This document shows positions 1 through 8,974 of a DNA stretch of 64,000 nt, in pieces; position 1 is the stretch's first letter, and every line of letters begins with the position of its first letter. Position numbers and translations under genes: made by a program. The DNA is taken from positions 1 to 64,000 of the forward strand of contig JAJDYE010000015.1 in the NCBI GenBank assembly GCA_022822905.1. Reading direction: 5' to 3'. The DNA comes from Acidimicrobiia bacterium. GTDB lineage: Bacteria > Actinomycetota > Acidimicrobiia > Acidimicrobiales > Bin134. The notes beneath the pieces were generated by a model. It was given only the letters and a program-made list of their open reading frames with translations. It was not told the origin of the DNA and did not search any database.

Positions 1-156
1 TCGTCGCCCATGTCGTCGCCCATGTCGTCGCCCATGTCGTCGCCCATGTCGTCGCCCATGTCGTCGCCCATGTCATCAGCCATGTCGTCGCCCATGTCAT
101 CAGCCATGTCGTCGCCCATGTCATCAGCCATGTCGTCGCCCATGTCGTCGCCCATG
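1..156. repeat. 12-bp tandem repeat (tcgtcgcccatg / tcatcagccatg), 13 units in window, coding for (M-G/A-D-D)n
   Basis: Read directly: 10 tcgtcgcccatg units and 3 tcatcagccatg units from position 1 to 156; array continues past the left edge. Confidence 0.97.
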
Positions 157-560
157 TCATCCATTGCTCCGACAGTCACGGCAACTGTGACAACGTCGCG
201 CTGAATTGGGTTGCCCATCCAGAAGACGATTCCGTCTTCACCTATCTCTACGTCTTCCATCGTGACGCTGAATGTGCCATCTCCGTTATCGGTAGCCGGG
301 GTACCGGAAAGGGGGCATAGGCTGACGAAGGTAGTTGCGTCGATCTCATCAGGATCACCAGTACTACAGGCCGCCGCACTCACGGTCGTCGACTCCATGA
401 AGCCGGAACCGGTCAGGGTTATTGAGTAAGTTCCAGCCGCTTCAACCGATGCCGGATCAGCAGAAGCGGTAGGCCCATCCTGTGCAGATGCGGCGCTTGC
501 TCCTATCCAGGTGACAAGCGCCATTGCCATCGCGATGAATACCAACTTGGTCTTGGTCAT
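1..560 (-). CDS. Secreted surface protein with Asp-rich MGDD/MADD repeat region; C-terminus runs off the window
   Basis: Minus-strand reading frame from ATG at 560 (AAGGAG-like RBS upstream): MTKTKLVFIAMAMALVTWIGASAASAQDGPTASADPASVEAAGTYSITLTGSGF..., no stop before window edge; paralogous to the 746..1255 gene. Confidence 0.8.
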   Translation of the reverse strand, partial: MTKTKLVFIAMAMALVTWIGASAASAQDGPTASADPASVEAAGTYSITLTGSGFMESTTVSAAACSTGDPDEIDATTFVSLCPLSGTPATDNGDGTFSVTMEDVEIGEDGIVFWMGNPIQRDVVTVAVTVGAMDDMGDDMGDDMADDMGDDMADDMGDDMADDMGDDMGDDMGDDMGDDMGDDMGD

Positions 561-690
561 GACACAACTCCTTGGGCCGAGCCGACACCAGTCCCGTCCC
601 CTACTCCGATAGTTGTCGAAACCTTAGCGCAACGTTTCGGTTGTGTCAGCAATCACATGGTCATGTTGGTCGACACCTGCTGTTAACGAC

Positions 691-722
691 CGGTGCCCCG
701 GACCCGAAGGCCCGGGGCACCG
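691..722 (-). terminator. GC-rich stem-loop downstream of the LADTG protein gene (candidate terminator, no clear U-tract)
   Basis: Perfect 11-bp inverted repeat cggtgccccgg (691-701) / ccggggcaccg (712-722) with 10-nt loop, just 3' of the stop at 746-748. Confidence 0.6.
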
Positions 723-745
723 AGTGTTCAGTTCAGGAGGTGGTG

Positions 746-1255
746 TTACAGGGTGCGCAGCCGGCGGCTGAGACCGAACACCATCACACCGGCGAGGGCG
801 ATGCCCGCACCGATGATCACCAACAGCGACGTTTCTACGCCAGTGTCAGCCAGCATGTCGTCCATGCCGATCTCAACGGCAACGTTCGCCGCTTCGCCGT
901 CTGGGACGAGCTCAAAGATCAGGAACGTGACACCAGCATCGGTGACTTCCACGCCTTCCACTGAGATGGGGTCGCCACTGGTAGCATCTTGCGGGCTACC
1001 GAAACCGCCGCAGTACTGCATCAGTGTGGCCTGTCCCCACCCATCAGGTCCGGGGTCTGCGGTGTTGCAGACAGCCAGGTTGGTGGCAGATTTGGTGAAG
1101 CCAGTGGGCGTCAACGTGAAGTCGTAGGTGCCGGCTTCGGGCACGGAAGCTGGATCAGCGGTCAGCGTCTGGTCTTGAGCCGAGGCGGACCCGGCGAACA
1201 AGAAACCGACCAGCGCCACTGCCAGCCCAACGAAAATCAACTTGGTCTTGGTCAT
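746..1255 (-). CDS. Cell-wall-anchored surface protein with LADTG (LAxTG) sorting signal
   Basis: Signal peptide MTKTKLIFVGLAVALVGFLFAGSASAQ; C-terminal GMDDMLADTG + hydrophobic helix + RR tail; AAGGAG RBS upstream of 1255. Confidence 0.8.
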   Translation of the reverse strand: MTKTKLIFVGLAVALVGFLFAGSASAQDQTLTADPASVPEAGTYDFTLTPTGFTKSATNLAVCNTADPGPDGWGQATLMQYCGGFGSPQDATSGDPISVEGVEVTDAGVTFLIFELVPDGEAANVAVEIGMDDMLADTGVETSLLVIIGAGIALAGVMVFGLSRRLRTL

Positions 1256-1395
1256 AGTTGTGTCTCCTTGGACCAAGCCAATGGTCGGCCGGCCCCTACT
1301 CGGATATTGAGCGAGACTTTAGCCTCTTGCTTCGTTCGTGTCATTTATTCCAACTCTTGTCTCCGGTGCAGGGGATTTGAAGGGCTGCCGATAGG

Positions 1396-2136
1396 GTGCG
1401 CGACGTGCAGTCGATCCGTAATTTCCGCTCACTAGGAGGCCAGACCACTGTTGAGGGAGGACGGGTTCGGTCGGGCCTGGTGTATCGATCGGGCCATCTG
1501 GCCGAAGCCTCGGAATCAGACGTAGAGGCATTGGCCGAGCTGGGCATTCGCACGGTCTTTGATTTTCGAAATCAGGGCGACCTGGCCGTGGAGGGTCCCA
1601 ACCGATTGCCCGATGGGGTGAAGCAGATTTCACTGCCGATGGCTGATTCCGCGAACCCGTCCGGGATTCGGGAGAACTTTGCTTCCTTCAGTGCCGAGGA
1701 GTTGGAAGAACGATTCGGCAATGGCAAGGCCTTCCAGTGGATGAAGGATGCTTCGGCGAGATCGGTGAGCGACCCAGTGCGGACAGGTCAATTCGGCCGA
1801 TTTGTTCAAGGGCTGCTGGCGCCCGGAGCGGCTCCGGCGCTGTTCAATTGCAGCGCGGGCAAAGACCGCACTGGCTGGGCGGCCAGCATGCTGCTGTTGG
1901 CTGTGGGGGTTCCAGAGCAGCAGGTGGTGGACCACTATCTGGAGACCAACCAGTATGTGATTCCCGGCCGCTATGGCGACTTGATGATGCCGCTCATGTC
2001 GGTACACGAGGACTACTTCGCCGAGCAGATGCAGGTATTGGCCGACACCTGGGGCAGCTTCGACCAGTACTGGACCGACGGCTTGGGCCTAGACGGCGGG
2101 CATCGACAGGCCCTGCGGGAACTGCTACTGGACTAA
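1396..2136 (+). CDS. Tyrosine-protein phosphatase (Y_phosphatase3/PtpB-like)
   Basis: N-terminal RNFRSLGG and P-loop FNCSAGKDRTGWAA (CxxGKDRTG). Confidence 0.85.
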   Translation: MRDVQSIRNFRSLGGQTTVEGGRVRSGLVYRSGHLAEASESDVEALAELGIRTVFDFRNQGDLAVEGPNRLPDGVKQISLPMADSANPSGIRENFASFSAEELEERFGNGKAFQWMKDASARSVSDPVRTGQFGRFVQGLLAPGAAPALFNCSAGKDRTGWAASMLLLAVGVPEQQVVDHYLETNQYVIPGRYGDLMMPLMSVHEDYFAEQMQVLADTWGSFDQYWTDGLGLDGGHRQALRELLLD

Positions 2137-2921
2137 GGGGTCTTGAGTTCGCCGATGTTGTGTACGGGGGCGAGGGTGTCTTGGAGGTAGTCGGGGCCCT
2201 CCAGGGTGTCGACGAACCAGCCGGTGGGGCACATGGTGAGGATCTCCACCAGGCTGAATCCGGCCCCGGCCATCTGGGACTCGTAGGCCCTGGTTATGTA
2301 GCGCTTGGTGCGGGCCACGTTGCCGGCGTTGTTCACGGCGCACCGGGCGACATAGGCCGCGCCGTCCATGGTGGCGGCGAGATCGGAAAGCAGAATCGGG
2401 TGGCCGTGCTGGTGGGGGTCGCGTCCTTCAATTGAGGTCTTGGTGCGCTGGCCCAGGGTGGTGGTTGTTGTCATCTGGCCGCCGGTCTCGCCGAACACCC
2501 CGTTGTTCAGCAGCAAACAAGTGATGTTCTCGCCTCGGGCGGCGGCGTGCAGAACCTCTTGCAGACCCTCGTTCACCATGTCGCCATCGCCTTGGACGGT
2601 GACCACGAATCCATCGGGCAGCATCCTCTTGATGCCGGTGGCCACCGACGGGGCCCGGCCGTGCAGGGCTTGCACCACCTCTACGTCGAGGTTGTGGGCG
2701 AAGGCCGTGTAGCAGCCGATGCCGAACACCGTGATCGTGGACTGGGCCAGTTCCAGTTCTTCGATGGCCTCCATGGCGGCCCGGATGGCGATGGGCTCAC
2801 CGCAGCCCGGACAGAGGTGGTGGTTGGCCTGGGTGATGAGCGAAGGAGTGAAGTCGTCCACCAACACAGCGGGCTCAGCGGGCGGCGTATCGGTGGATAG
2901 GTATATCCGCTCGTCCGTCAT
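2133..2921 (-). CDS. 2-oxoacid:ferredoxin oxidoreductase, beta (TPP-binding) subunit
   Basis: HHLCPGCGEP, GIGCYTAF, GDGDMVNEGLQE motifs; adjacent to alpha/delta/gamma subunits. Confidence 0.9.
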   Translation of the reverse strand: MTDERIYLSTDTPPAEPAVLVDDFTPSLITQANHHLCPGCGEPIAIRAAMEAIEELELAQSTITVFGIGCYTAFAHNLDVEVVQALHGRAPSVATGIKRMLPDGFVVTVQGDGDMVNEGLQEVLHAAARGENITCLLLNNGVFGETGGQMTTTTTLGQRTKTSIEGRDPHQHGHPILLSDLAATMDGAAYVARCAVNNAGNVARTKRYITRAYESQMAGAGFSLVEILTMCPTGWFVDTLEGPDYLQDTLAPVHNIGELKTP

Positions 2922-2934
2922 GGCCTGTTTTCCC

Positions 2935-4005
2935 TCATTTCAGGGCCTCCAGGATGCGCTCGGAGATATCGGGCACGTTGATGTCTGGTCCGATCCCGAA
3001 GCCGGAGTGGTCCCAACTGGGACCTCCGATGAACTCCACTGGCACCGCCCCCATCGTAGCCAAGCGCACATCGTCGACCATCTGGCCCATGTTCTGCTCG
3101 TACACCGCCACCTTGGTCGAACCTGCTACCGCGTTGTGTACGGCCTCCGACGGGAATGGCCACAGCGTGATAGGGCGGACATAGCCCACCCGGTGACCGG
3201 CGTCGCGCAGTCGCAGACAGGCGTAGCGCACGAACTTGCCCACCGAGCCGTAAGCGGCCACCACCAACTCGGCGTCTTCGCAGAAGCCGATGTCGACCAG
3301 CGGTTCGACTCCGGCGGACATCTCTTGGATGTGGGCCGCACACGCCGCGTAGTGGGCGCCCAAGTCGAACCCCTCTTCGCCCTCGACGCCGCCGCCCAAC
3401 GGGGAGATGATCTTGGCCGACCCCGACCCCCCCGAAGACCCGTTCAGGGCCCAGTCGGGCACTTCGGGGGCGGCGCCCTCGATAGAGGGCACCGATACCG
3501 CTTGGTAGGTGTGGGCCAGGTAGTAGTCGCCCAGCACCATCACCGGGGTTCGCCACTGACTGGCCAACTCGAACGCCAGCCGGGTCAACTCCACCGCCTC
3601 GGGCACGTCCATGGGGGCCAGCACGATGTGGCGGTAGTCGCCGTGCCCGCCCCCGCGAGTGGCCTGGAAGTAGTCGCCCTGACCCCGGGCCATGTTGAAC
3701 ACCACTAGAGGAAGCCGGGCGTTGGTGATCTCCGACAGAGACTCTTGCATCAGCGAAAGCCCTTGGCCGGTAGACCCGGTGGCGGCCAGATGGCCGGTGG
3801 TGGCCGCCCCCCAGGCCATGCCCACCGCCTCCAACTCGCTCTCGGCGTTCATACACACGCCGTCTACCTCGGGCAACAAGGCGGCCATGTGCTCGAGCAG
3901 CTCGGTGAACGGGGTCATCGGGTAACCCGTGAAAAACCGGCAGCCAGCGGCCACCGCAGCACGGGCTATGGCCTCCGATCCCTCCAGCAGCACCCGGTCG
4001 CTCAC
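2935..4005 (-). CDS. 2-oxoacid:ferredoxin oxidoreductase, alpha subunit
   Basis: LLEGSEAIARAAVAAGCRFFTGYPMTP N-terminus typical of VorA/KorA; operonic. Confidence 0.9.
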   Translation of the reverse strand: MSDRVLLEGSEAIARAAVAAGCRFFTGYPMTPFTELLEHMAALLPEVDGVCMNAESELEAVGMAWGAATTGHLAATGSTGQGLSLMQESLSEITNARLPLVVFNMARGQGDYFQATRGGGHGDYRHIVLAPMDVPEAVELTRLAFELASQWRTPVMVLGDYYLAHTYQAVSVPSIEGAAPEVPDWALNGSSGGSGSAKIISPLGGGVEGEEGFDLGAHYAACAAHIQEMSAGVEPLVDIGFCEDAELVVAAYGSVGKFVRYACLRLRDAGHRVGYVRPITLWPFPSEAVHNAVAGSTKVAVYEQNMGQMVDDVRLATMGAVPVEFIGGPSWDHSGFGIGPDINVPDISERILEALK

Positions 4006-4265
4006 TGTTCGCTGCTCTCGTCAAGCGGCAACTCCTGGGGAGTGTCGTACTTGTACACCTGGAACACGAAGTCGGGGCAGATCTGGGCGCAAGCCTGACA
4101 GCCGGTGCAACCGGCCAGCAGGCGGGGGTAGCGGTAGCCCCGGGTGTTGACCTCGTGGTCGGTCATCTCCAATACCCGGGGTGGACAGGCGTCGATGCAC
4201 AAGTCGCACCCCTTGCAGGCTTCGACGTCGATGACCACGGTGCCCCGAATAGTGATGGTGCTCAC
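4002..4265 (-). CDS. 2-oxoacid:ferredoxin oxidoreductase, delta (2x[4Fe-4S] ferredoxin) subunit
   Basis: CKGCDLCIDACP and CTGCQACAQICP motifs; 4-bp overlaps with neighbours. Confidence 0.92.
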   Translation of the reverse strand: MSTITIRGTVVIDVEACKGCDLCIDACPPRVLEMTDHEVNTRGYRYPRLLAGCTGCQACAQICPDFVFQVYKYDTPQELPLDESSEQ

Positions 4266-4810
4266 GCTGCCATCTCCCAGCCGGCAGCCAGCGCCCCCTC
4301 GTTGGCCTCGATGAGCTGGCTGCGATAGGGCGGCACCGAACGGCGCATGCCTTCTGTGAGTCCGTCCAGGCTCACCAGCCCGGACTTTCGTCCGTACACC
4401 CCGGACATGACCATGGCGGCCAGCAGTGGGTTGCCCAGATCGGTAGCCACATCGGTGGCGGGGATCTCTACGACTTGGTAGCGGTCTGCGTCCAACTCGT
4501 CCTCGAATACCGATGCGTTGACCAGCACCAAACCGTTGTCGCGGATGCGCTCTCGCAGGGGGGTCCAGTACTGGTGATGCATCAAGATGGCTGACCAGGT
4601 GGTCGACAGCACCGGGGGTGCCTCGATGGGCTGGTCGCTGATCACCACCGTGCTGTCGGTGTTGCCACCCCGCATCATGCCGCCATAGCTGCCGAACACC
4701 AGCACCTCTTTGCCGTCGACGGTCGCCCCTTGGGCGATGACCTGGGCGGCCAGCTGCACCCCTTGGCCGCCGATCCCGGTGAGCATTAGCTCTCGCTCTC
4801 CGGAGCTCAT
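4262..4810 (-). CDS. 2-oxoacid:ferredoxin oxidoreductase, gamma subunit
   Basis: MLTGIGGQGVQLAAQVIAQGA...SYGGMMRGGNTDSTVVIS; start trimmed to MSSGERELML (track ORF over-extends). Confidence 0.88.
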   Translation of the reverse strand: MSSGERELMLTGIGGQGVQLAAQVIAQGATVDGKEVLVFGSYGGMMRGGNTDSTVVISDQPIEAPPVLSTTWSAILMHHQYWTPLRERIRDNGLVLVNASVFEDELDADRYQVVEIPATDVATDLGNPLLAAMVMSGVYGRKSGLVSLDGLTEGMRRSVPPYRSQLIEANEGALAAGWEMAA

Positions 4811-4882
4811 CGACTCTGCCTGACTGGCCGGTTCGACACCGCTCACCGACTCTGCGTGACCGGCCGGTTCGACACCGCTCAC
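4811..4882. repeat. 36-bp tandem duplication at the ECH/gamma-subunit junction
   Basis: 4811-4846 cgactctgcctgactggccggttcgacaccgctcac vs 4847-4882 cgactctgcgtgaccggccggttcgacaccgctcac (2 mismatches). Confidence 0.95.
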
Positions 4883-5646
4883 CGGCCTTTCCAATTTGGA
4901 GGGCGTTTCTCCACGAACGCCCGAGGTCCTTCTTTGAAGTCCTCGGTGCCGAACAGCGCTTGGCCGGCTCGGGTGGCGATCTTCAAGGCTTCGGCCTCCG
5001 TGGTCTCCAGTCCGTCGAGCAGGGCCTGGCGAGCACCCCTGACTGCCAATGGCGGATTGGCGATGATGCGCTCGGCCAGCGCCCGGGCTTCGGCCAGTGC
5101 TTGGCCGGGTTCGCACACCACGTTCACCAGGCCCAGGGAATGGGCCCGGTGGACGTCGATGGTGTCACCGATCAGCGCCATTTCCATGGCGATGTTCACG
5201 GGGATTCGGCGCGGGAGCCGGCTAACGCCCCCCTCGGAGGCAATCAGCGATCGCTTGACCTCGGGAATGCCGAAGACGGCTTCGGTGGACGCCACCACCA
5301 GGTCGCAGGCCAGCACCATCTCAAACCCCCCGGCCACCGCAGGACGATCCACCGCGGCAATGACCGGCTTGGCGCGCTGTCGGCGAGAGAAGTGGCCGAA
5401 GCCGTGCTCCGAGTGCATGATTCCCGCGGTTCGCCCCTCGGAAATCGCCTTCAGATCGGCACCGGCGCAGAACACCCGGCCGTTGCCGGCCAAGATGGCC
5501 ACCCACACCTCATCATCGGCGTCGAATTGGTCGAATGCCTCGCCCAGGGCCGCGGACAGCTCCGGGCTCATGGCATTGCGAGACTCGGGTCGGTTCATCG
5601 TGATGACCGCAACTCGGTCTTCGGCTTCGTAGATGGCCAGGCTCAT
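4879..5646 (-). CDS. Enoyl-CoA hydratase/isomerase family protein
   Basis: MNRPESRNAMS, FCAGADLKAIS, AVDRPAVAGGFEMVLACDLVVAS. Confidence 0.9.
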   Translation of the reverse strand: MSLAIYEAEDRVAVITMNRPESRNAMSPELSAALGEAFDQFDADDEVWVAILAGNGRVFCAGADLKAISEGRTAGIMHSEHGFGHFSRRQRAKPVIAAVDRPAVAGGFEMVLACDLVVASTEAVFGIPEVKRSLIASEGGVSRLPRRIPVNIAMEMALIGDTIDVHRAHSLGLVNVVCEPGQALAEARALAERIIANPPLAVRGARQALLDGLETTEAEALKIATRAGQALFGTEDFKEGPRAFVEKRPPNWKGR

Positions 5647-5657
5647 CGTGCCTCTCC

Positions 5658-6656
5658 CTACTCCGGATCTCTTACCTTCAGCAGCTGCTTGCCCTGGTTG
5701 GCCCCGGAGAACAGCCGCAAGAACGTAGTCGGGATGTTGTCGAACCCCTCTTGTATGTCGGTCTGGAAGGCGATCTCCCCGGCGGCTACCCATTGCCCGA
5801 GATCTTCGACGGCCGCGGGCACCCGGTCCATGTGGTCGAACATCACAAAGCCTTGGATGGTGAGGCGCTTCTCGATGATCTGGAACATGTTGGACGGTCC
5901 CGACCGGCGCATGCCCTGGTTGTAGGTGGAGATGGCGCCGCAGCTGGCTATGCGTCCCCCTTGGCCCATGTGGTTCATGACCGTCTCCAGCATGTCGCCG
6001 CCCACGTTGTCGAAGTACACGTCCACGCCATCGGGGCAGAGCTCGGCCAGGCGGGCACCCACATCCTCGTTCTTGTAGTCGATGGCCGCGTCCAGGCGGG
6101 CCTCATCTAGGAGCCACCGGCACTTGTCGGCTCCGCCGGCGATGCCCACCGACCGGCAGCCCTTGATGCGGGCGATTTGGGCGGCCACCGACCCGGTGGC
6201 CCCGGCCGCCCCCGATGTCAACACGGTCTCGCCCGATTGGGTGCGGCCGATGTCGAGCAGGCCGATATAGGCGGTCAGCCCGGTTCCCCCTAGCGGACCC
6301 AGCATCACCGGGATGGGTGTGTCGGGAGGCACCACTCTGGTTTGCTCACCCACCACCTCGTAGTCCTGCCAGCTCATCATGCCGCTGACCAGGTCGCCCT
6401 CCTTCAGTGCTGGGGTGTTGGAGGCAACCACCTGGGAAACGCCGGGCGCCAGCATGGGCGTGCCCAACGGCACAGGTGGCATGTAGGTGATGAAGTCCTC
6501 CAACCACGTGCGCATAGCCGGCTCGAAGCTGAGATAGCACAGCCGGGCCAGTGCCTGACCGTAGCCCGGTTCGGGGATGTCGGTTTCCCGGTATTCGAAG
6601 TTGCCCACGCCCACCGGCCCGTCGGGCCTGGTGGCGTAGATCCACTGGCGGTTCAT
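5658..6656 (-). CDS. MDR-family NADP-dependent oxidoreductase (CurA/prostaglandin reductase-like)
   Basis: GPLGGTGLTAYIGLLDIG, SGAAGATGSVAAQIARIKGC, DVYFDNVGGDMLE. Confidence 0.88.
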   Translation of the reverse strand: MNRQWIYATRPDGPVGVGNFEYRETDIPEPGYGQALARLCYLSFEPAMRTWLEDFITYMPPVPLGTPMLAPGVSQVVASNTPALKEGDLVSGMMSWQDYEVVGEQTRVVPPDTPIPVMLGPLGGTGLTAYIGLLDIGRTQSGETVLTSGAAGATGSVAAQIARIKGCRSVGIAGGADKCRWLLDEARLDAAIDYKNEDVGARLAELCPDGVDVYFDNVGGDMLETVMNHMGQGGRIASCGAISTYNQGMRRSGPSNMFQIIEKRLTIQGFVMFDHMDRVPAAVEDLGQWVAAGEIAFQTDIQEGFDNIPTTFLRLFSGANQGKQLLKVRDPE

Positions 6657-6691
6657 TCCGCCAACCTACTCCGGCAGATGGACGCAGCCCC

Positions 6692-7501
6692 TCAGCGGGC
6701 CGGGCGGACTCGCATCATCATCGTGGCCATCAAGCGGTCGCCCTTGCCCAGATCCCTGATCTCGGCCACAACCCAGCCCGACGAAGGGTCGCCCATCCAG
6801 CGGCAGGTGCTGTACACCGGGCCGATCTTTCCCCCCAGCAGATAGCGGATGTCCATGTCGGCCACCGCGTGGGGCGAGCCGAATTGATGCTCGGCAAAGG
6901 TCTCGGCGCCCACCTCGCCCACCAAGGTGACCATGGCGCCCTGCATGATGCCCGCGGGGTTGAGCAGCTGGGGGGTGAGCTCCACCTCCACATGGCCGAC
7001 GGAGGCGTCCACCACCTCGATGCCGGCCACTTCGGCCAGGGGCCGGTCGATGTCGGGAAGCCCCATGAGATCGGGCCGGGGAGGGTCGTGGATGGGCTTG
7101 GCTGGATCGCCGGGACGTTGATGGTGGCGTCCGAAACCGATCTGGGCGTAGCCCACCTCGGTGCCGTCGGGGGTGCTAAAGCGGCACTCGCAGGTCAGCG
7201 TGCTGGCCCCGGCCCGCAGCACCTCGGCGTAAACGTCGATCTGATCGGGCAGGGGGACGTCTGCGGTGCGGAGCTGGAAATCAGTGGTGAAGTGCCAGCA
7301 CTCGGGATCTTCCTTCTCGCCGATCATGCCGCCGGTTATGTCGGCGATCAGCATCAGCACCGAGGCCCGTACCTGGCCGCCGTGGCACTGCTCGTCGAAC
7401 ACCCGCAGCTTGCCGTAGCCGGGCTGGGCGACAGGGTCGCAGTAGATCCCGAGTTGGGCCAGAAGGGTGAATTTTGGAGGTGCTTGGGCGGGGACGGTCA
7501 T
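6692..7501 (-). CDS. Hotdog-fold thioesterase family protein (PaaI-like C-terminal half)
   Basis: NPAGIMQGAMVTLVGEVGAETFA and ADMDIRYLLGGKIGPVYSTCRWMG; N-terminal half also hotdog-like. Confidence 0.65.
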   Translation of the reverse strand: MTVPAQAPPKFTLLAQLGIYCDPVAQPGYGKLRVFDEQCHGGQVRASVLMLIADITGGMIGEKEDPECWHFTTDFQLRTADVPLPDQIDVYAEVLRAGASTLTCECRFSTPDGTEVGYAQIGFGRHHQRPGDPAKPIHDPPRPDLMGLPDIDRPLAEVAGIEVVDASVGHVEVELTPQLLNPAGIMQGAMVTLVGEVGAETFAEHQFGSPHAVADMDIRYLLGGKIGPVYSTCRWMGDPSSGWVVAEIRDLGKGDRLMATMMMRVRPAR

Positions 7502-7513
7502 GGCCCCTTAGTT

Positions 7514-8908
7514 CTAGACGGTGGCACTCTCCAAAACCGTGTTCTTGAAGAAGTCGGGGCGGGCTTCGGAGAAGAATCGGTGGGCGTTGTCGAAGGTGAA
7601 GGCCCGGAACTGGTCTTCGTTGAGCCAGCCGTGCTCCACCTGCTCCCACACCTCGGGGAGCACCTCGGACATGTCGGGAACGTCCCAGTGACCCACGTCG
7701 GAGGAGAAGATGGCGTTGAGGGTTGCGCCTTCGGGTAGGGCGCCGTCGAAGGCCAGGCGCACCAGCGGGTCGTCGGCTTCGCAGCCGAACCAGTAGGACC
7801 GGTCGATCTGCTCGAGGATGTCTTCGGGGCAGGTGATGCCGGCGGCCTCGAAATCGTGGACGACCTGATCGGTGCTGATGCCCTTCTGCATCGCTGTGCC
7901 GAAGCCGGTGGGCAGATCGATGGGGTCGTTGGCCTCGGCCAGCAGGGATTCGAAGTACTCGGGCTCGAAAAGAGCCGGGTCGTAGGCCTTGAGGCCCTCG
8001 GGGCCGCGCTTTTCCCAGTGGCTGAGGAGGTCGCACACCATCTGGGCGCCCCAGGTGACCCCGCCTTCCAAGAAGCCGAGGCGCAGGTCGGGGAAGCGGT
8101 GGGTGACCCCGCCGAAGAAGATCGACTTGGCGGCGGCCTCGCTGGCCGTGCCGAAGTTGCCCATGTGGTTGTAGGTGAAGTTGCTGATTGAGCGTCGGCC
8201 GTCCCAGCCCATCGAACCGGAGTGGAGGCTGGCCGGGGTTTGCAGCTCGACCAGCCGCTGCCACAGCGGGTCGTAGTCGTAGGCCGAGTCGAGGCCCAGC
8301 GAGTCGATCCACGTGGCCATCTCGCCGCCGGCCGGCACCTGGCGGAGAGCGAATCCGCCGATCATCACTGCCTTGAAGCCCAACTCGGTGACGGCGAAGT
8401 CGAGCTGCTCGATGGCCTCTTCGGGGGTTTGGGTGGGAATGGCCGCCACCGGTGTGAGGCGGTCTTGCAGACCCTGGTAGCTGTCAGCCAGGTAGCGGTT
8501 GAGCGCCCGGCAGAGCTTGTTGCGGATATCGTCGTCGCGATAGGCCGGGAAGTTGAGGCCGATGCTGGGGTAGCACACTGCGAAGTCCATGCCCAGCTCC
8601 TCGATGCGGTCGTGGAACATCGCCGGAGACACCGCAGTGGCGAAGTCCCGGGTGTTGCCCAGAGGCAGCGCCCACCACGGCCCCCGGAAGGAGCGCCGGG
8701 CTAGGCGCTCATCAGGGGAAAGGCCCGACCAGTTGGGCTCTCCGTTGAACGAGCAGTTGGACATCTGGGGGTACAGCCCTCCCTCAAGCCCCTCGTCGAG
8801 GCAGTACTGGTGGAGGGCCGGGTAGTGCTCGAACACGTGCCCATCGGCGTCGATGATGGGATGGCCGAGGTCGGCCCTGATGTCGGCGGCGGATCGTTGG
8901 CTGCTCAT
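7514..8908 (-). CDS. Amidohydrolase-2 family metal-dependent hydrolase
   Basis: HPIIDADGHVFE N-terminus; HRFPDLRLGFLEGGVTW; FSSDVGHWDVPD; start MSSQRSAADIRADLG. Confidence 0.85.
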   Translation of the reverse strand: MSSQRSAADIRADLGHPIIDADGHVFEHYPALHQYCLDEGLEGGLYPQMSNCSFNGEPNWSGLSPDERLARRSFRGPWWALPLGNTRDFATAVSPAMFHDRIEELGMDFAVCYPSIGLNFPAYRDDDIRNKLCRALNRYLADSYQGLQDRLTPVAAIPTQTPEEAIEQLDFAVTELGFKAVMIGGFALRQVPAGGEMATWIDSLGLDSAYDYDPLWQRLVELQTPASLHSGSMGWDGRRSISNFTYNHMGNFGTASEAAAKSIFFGGVTHRFPDLRLGFLEGGVTWGAQMVCDLLSHWEKRGPEGLKAYDPALFEPEYFESLLAEANDPIDLPTGFGTAMQKGISTDQVVHDFEAAGITCPEDILEQIDRSYWFGCEADDPLVRLAFDGALPEGATLNAIFSSDVGHWDVPDMSEVLPEVWEQVEHGWLNEDQFRAFTFDNAHRFFSEARPDFFKNTVLESATV

Positions 8909-8974
8909 GGCGGTAACGCTAGCTACTACCGTTGGTTGTTGTCTCAGTGACATCCGATTGAGAAGGTTCAAATC

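Noticed and set aside
1-156. Short regular repeats as a possible CRISPR array
   Set aside because: Units are 12 bp with no spacers, in frame inside a coding region; a protein repeat, not CRISPR.
10-204. ORF MSSPMSSPMSSP... on the plus strand
   Set aside because: It is the antisense of the MGDD/MADD repeat in the real minus-strand secreted protein (signal peptide, RBS, paralogue nearby).
4811-5116. N-terminal extension of the gamma subunit in the ORF track
   Set aside because: Overlaps the ECH coding region and is low-complexity; the family start fits MSSGERELMLTG at 4810.
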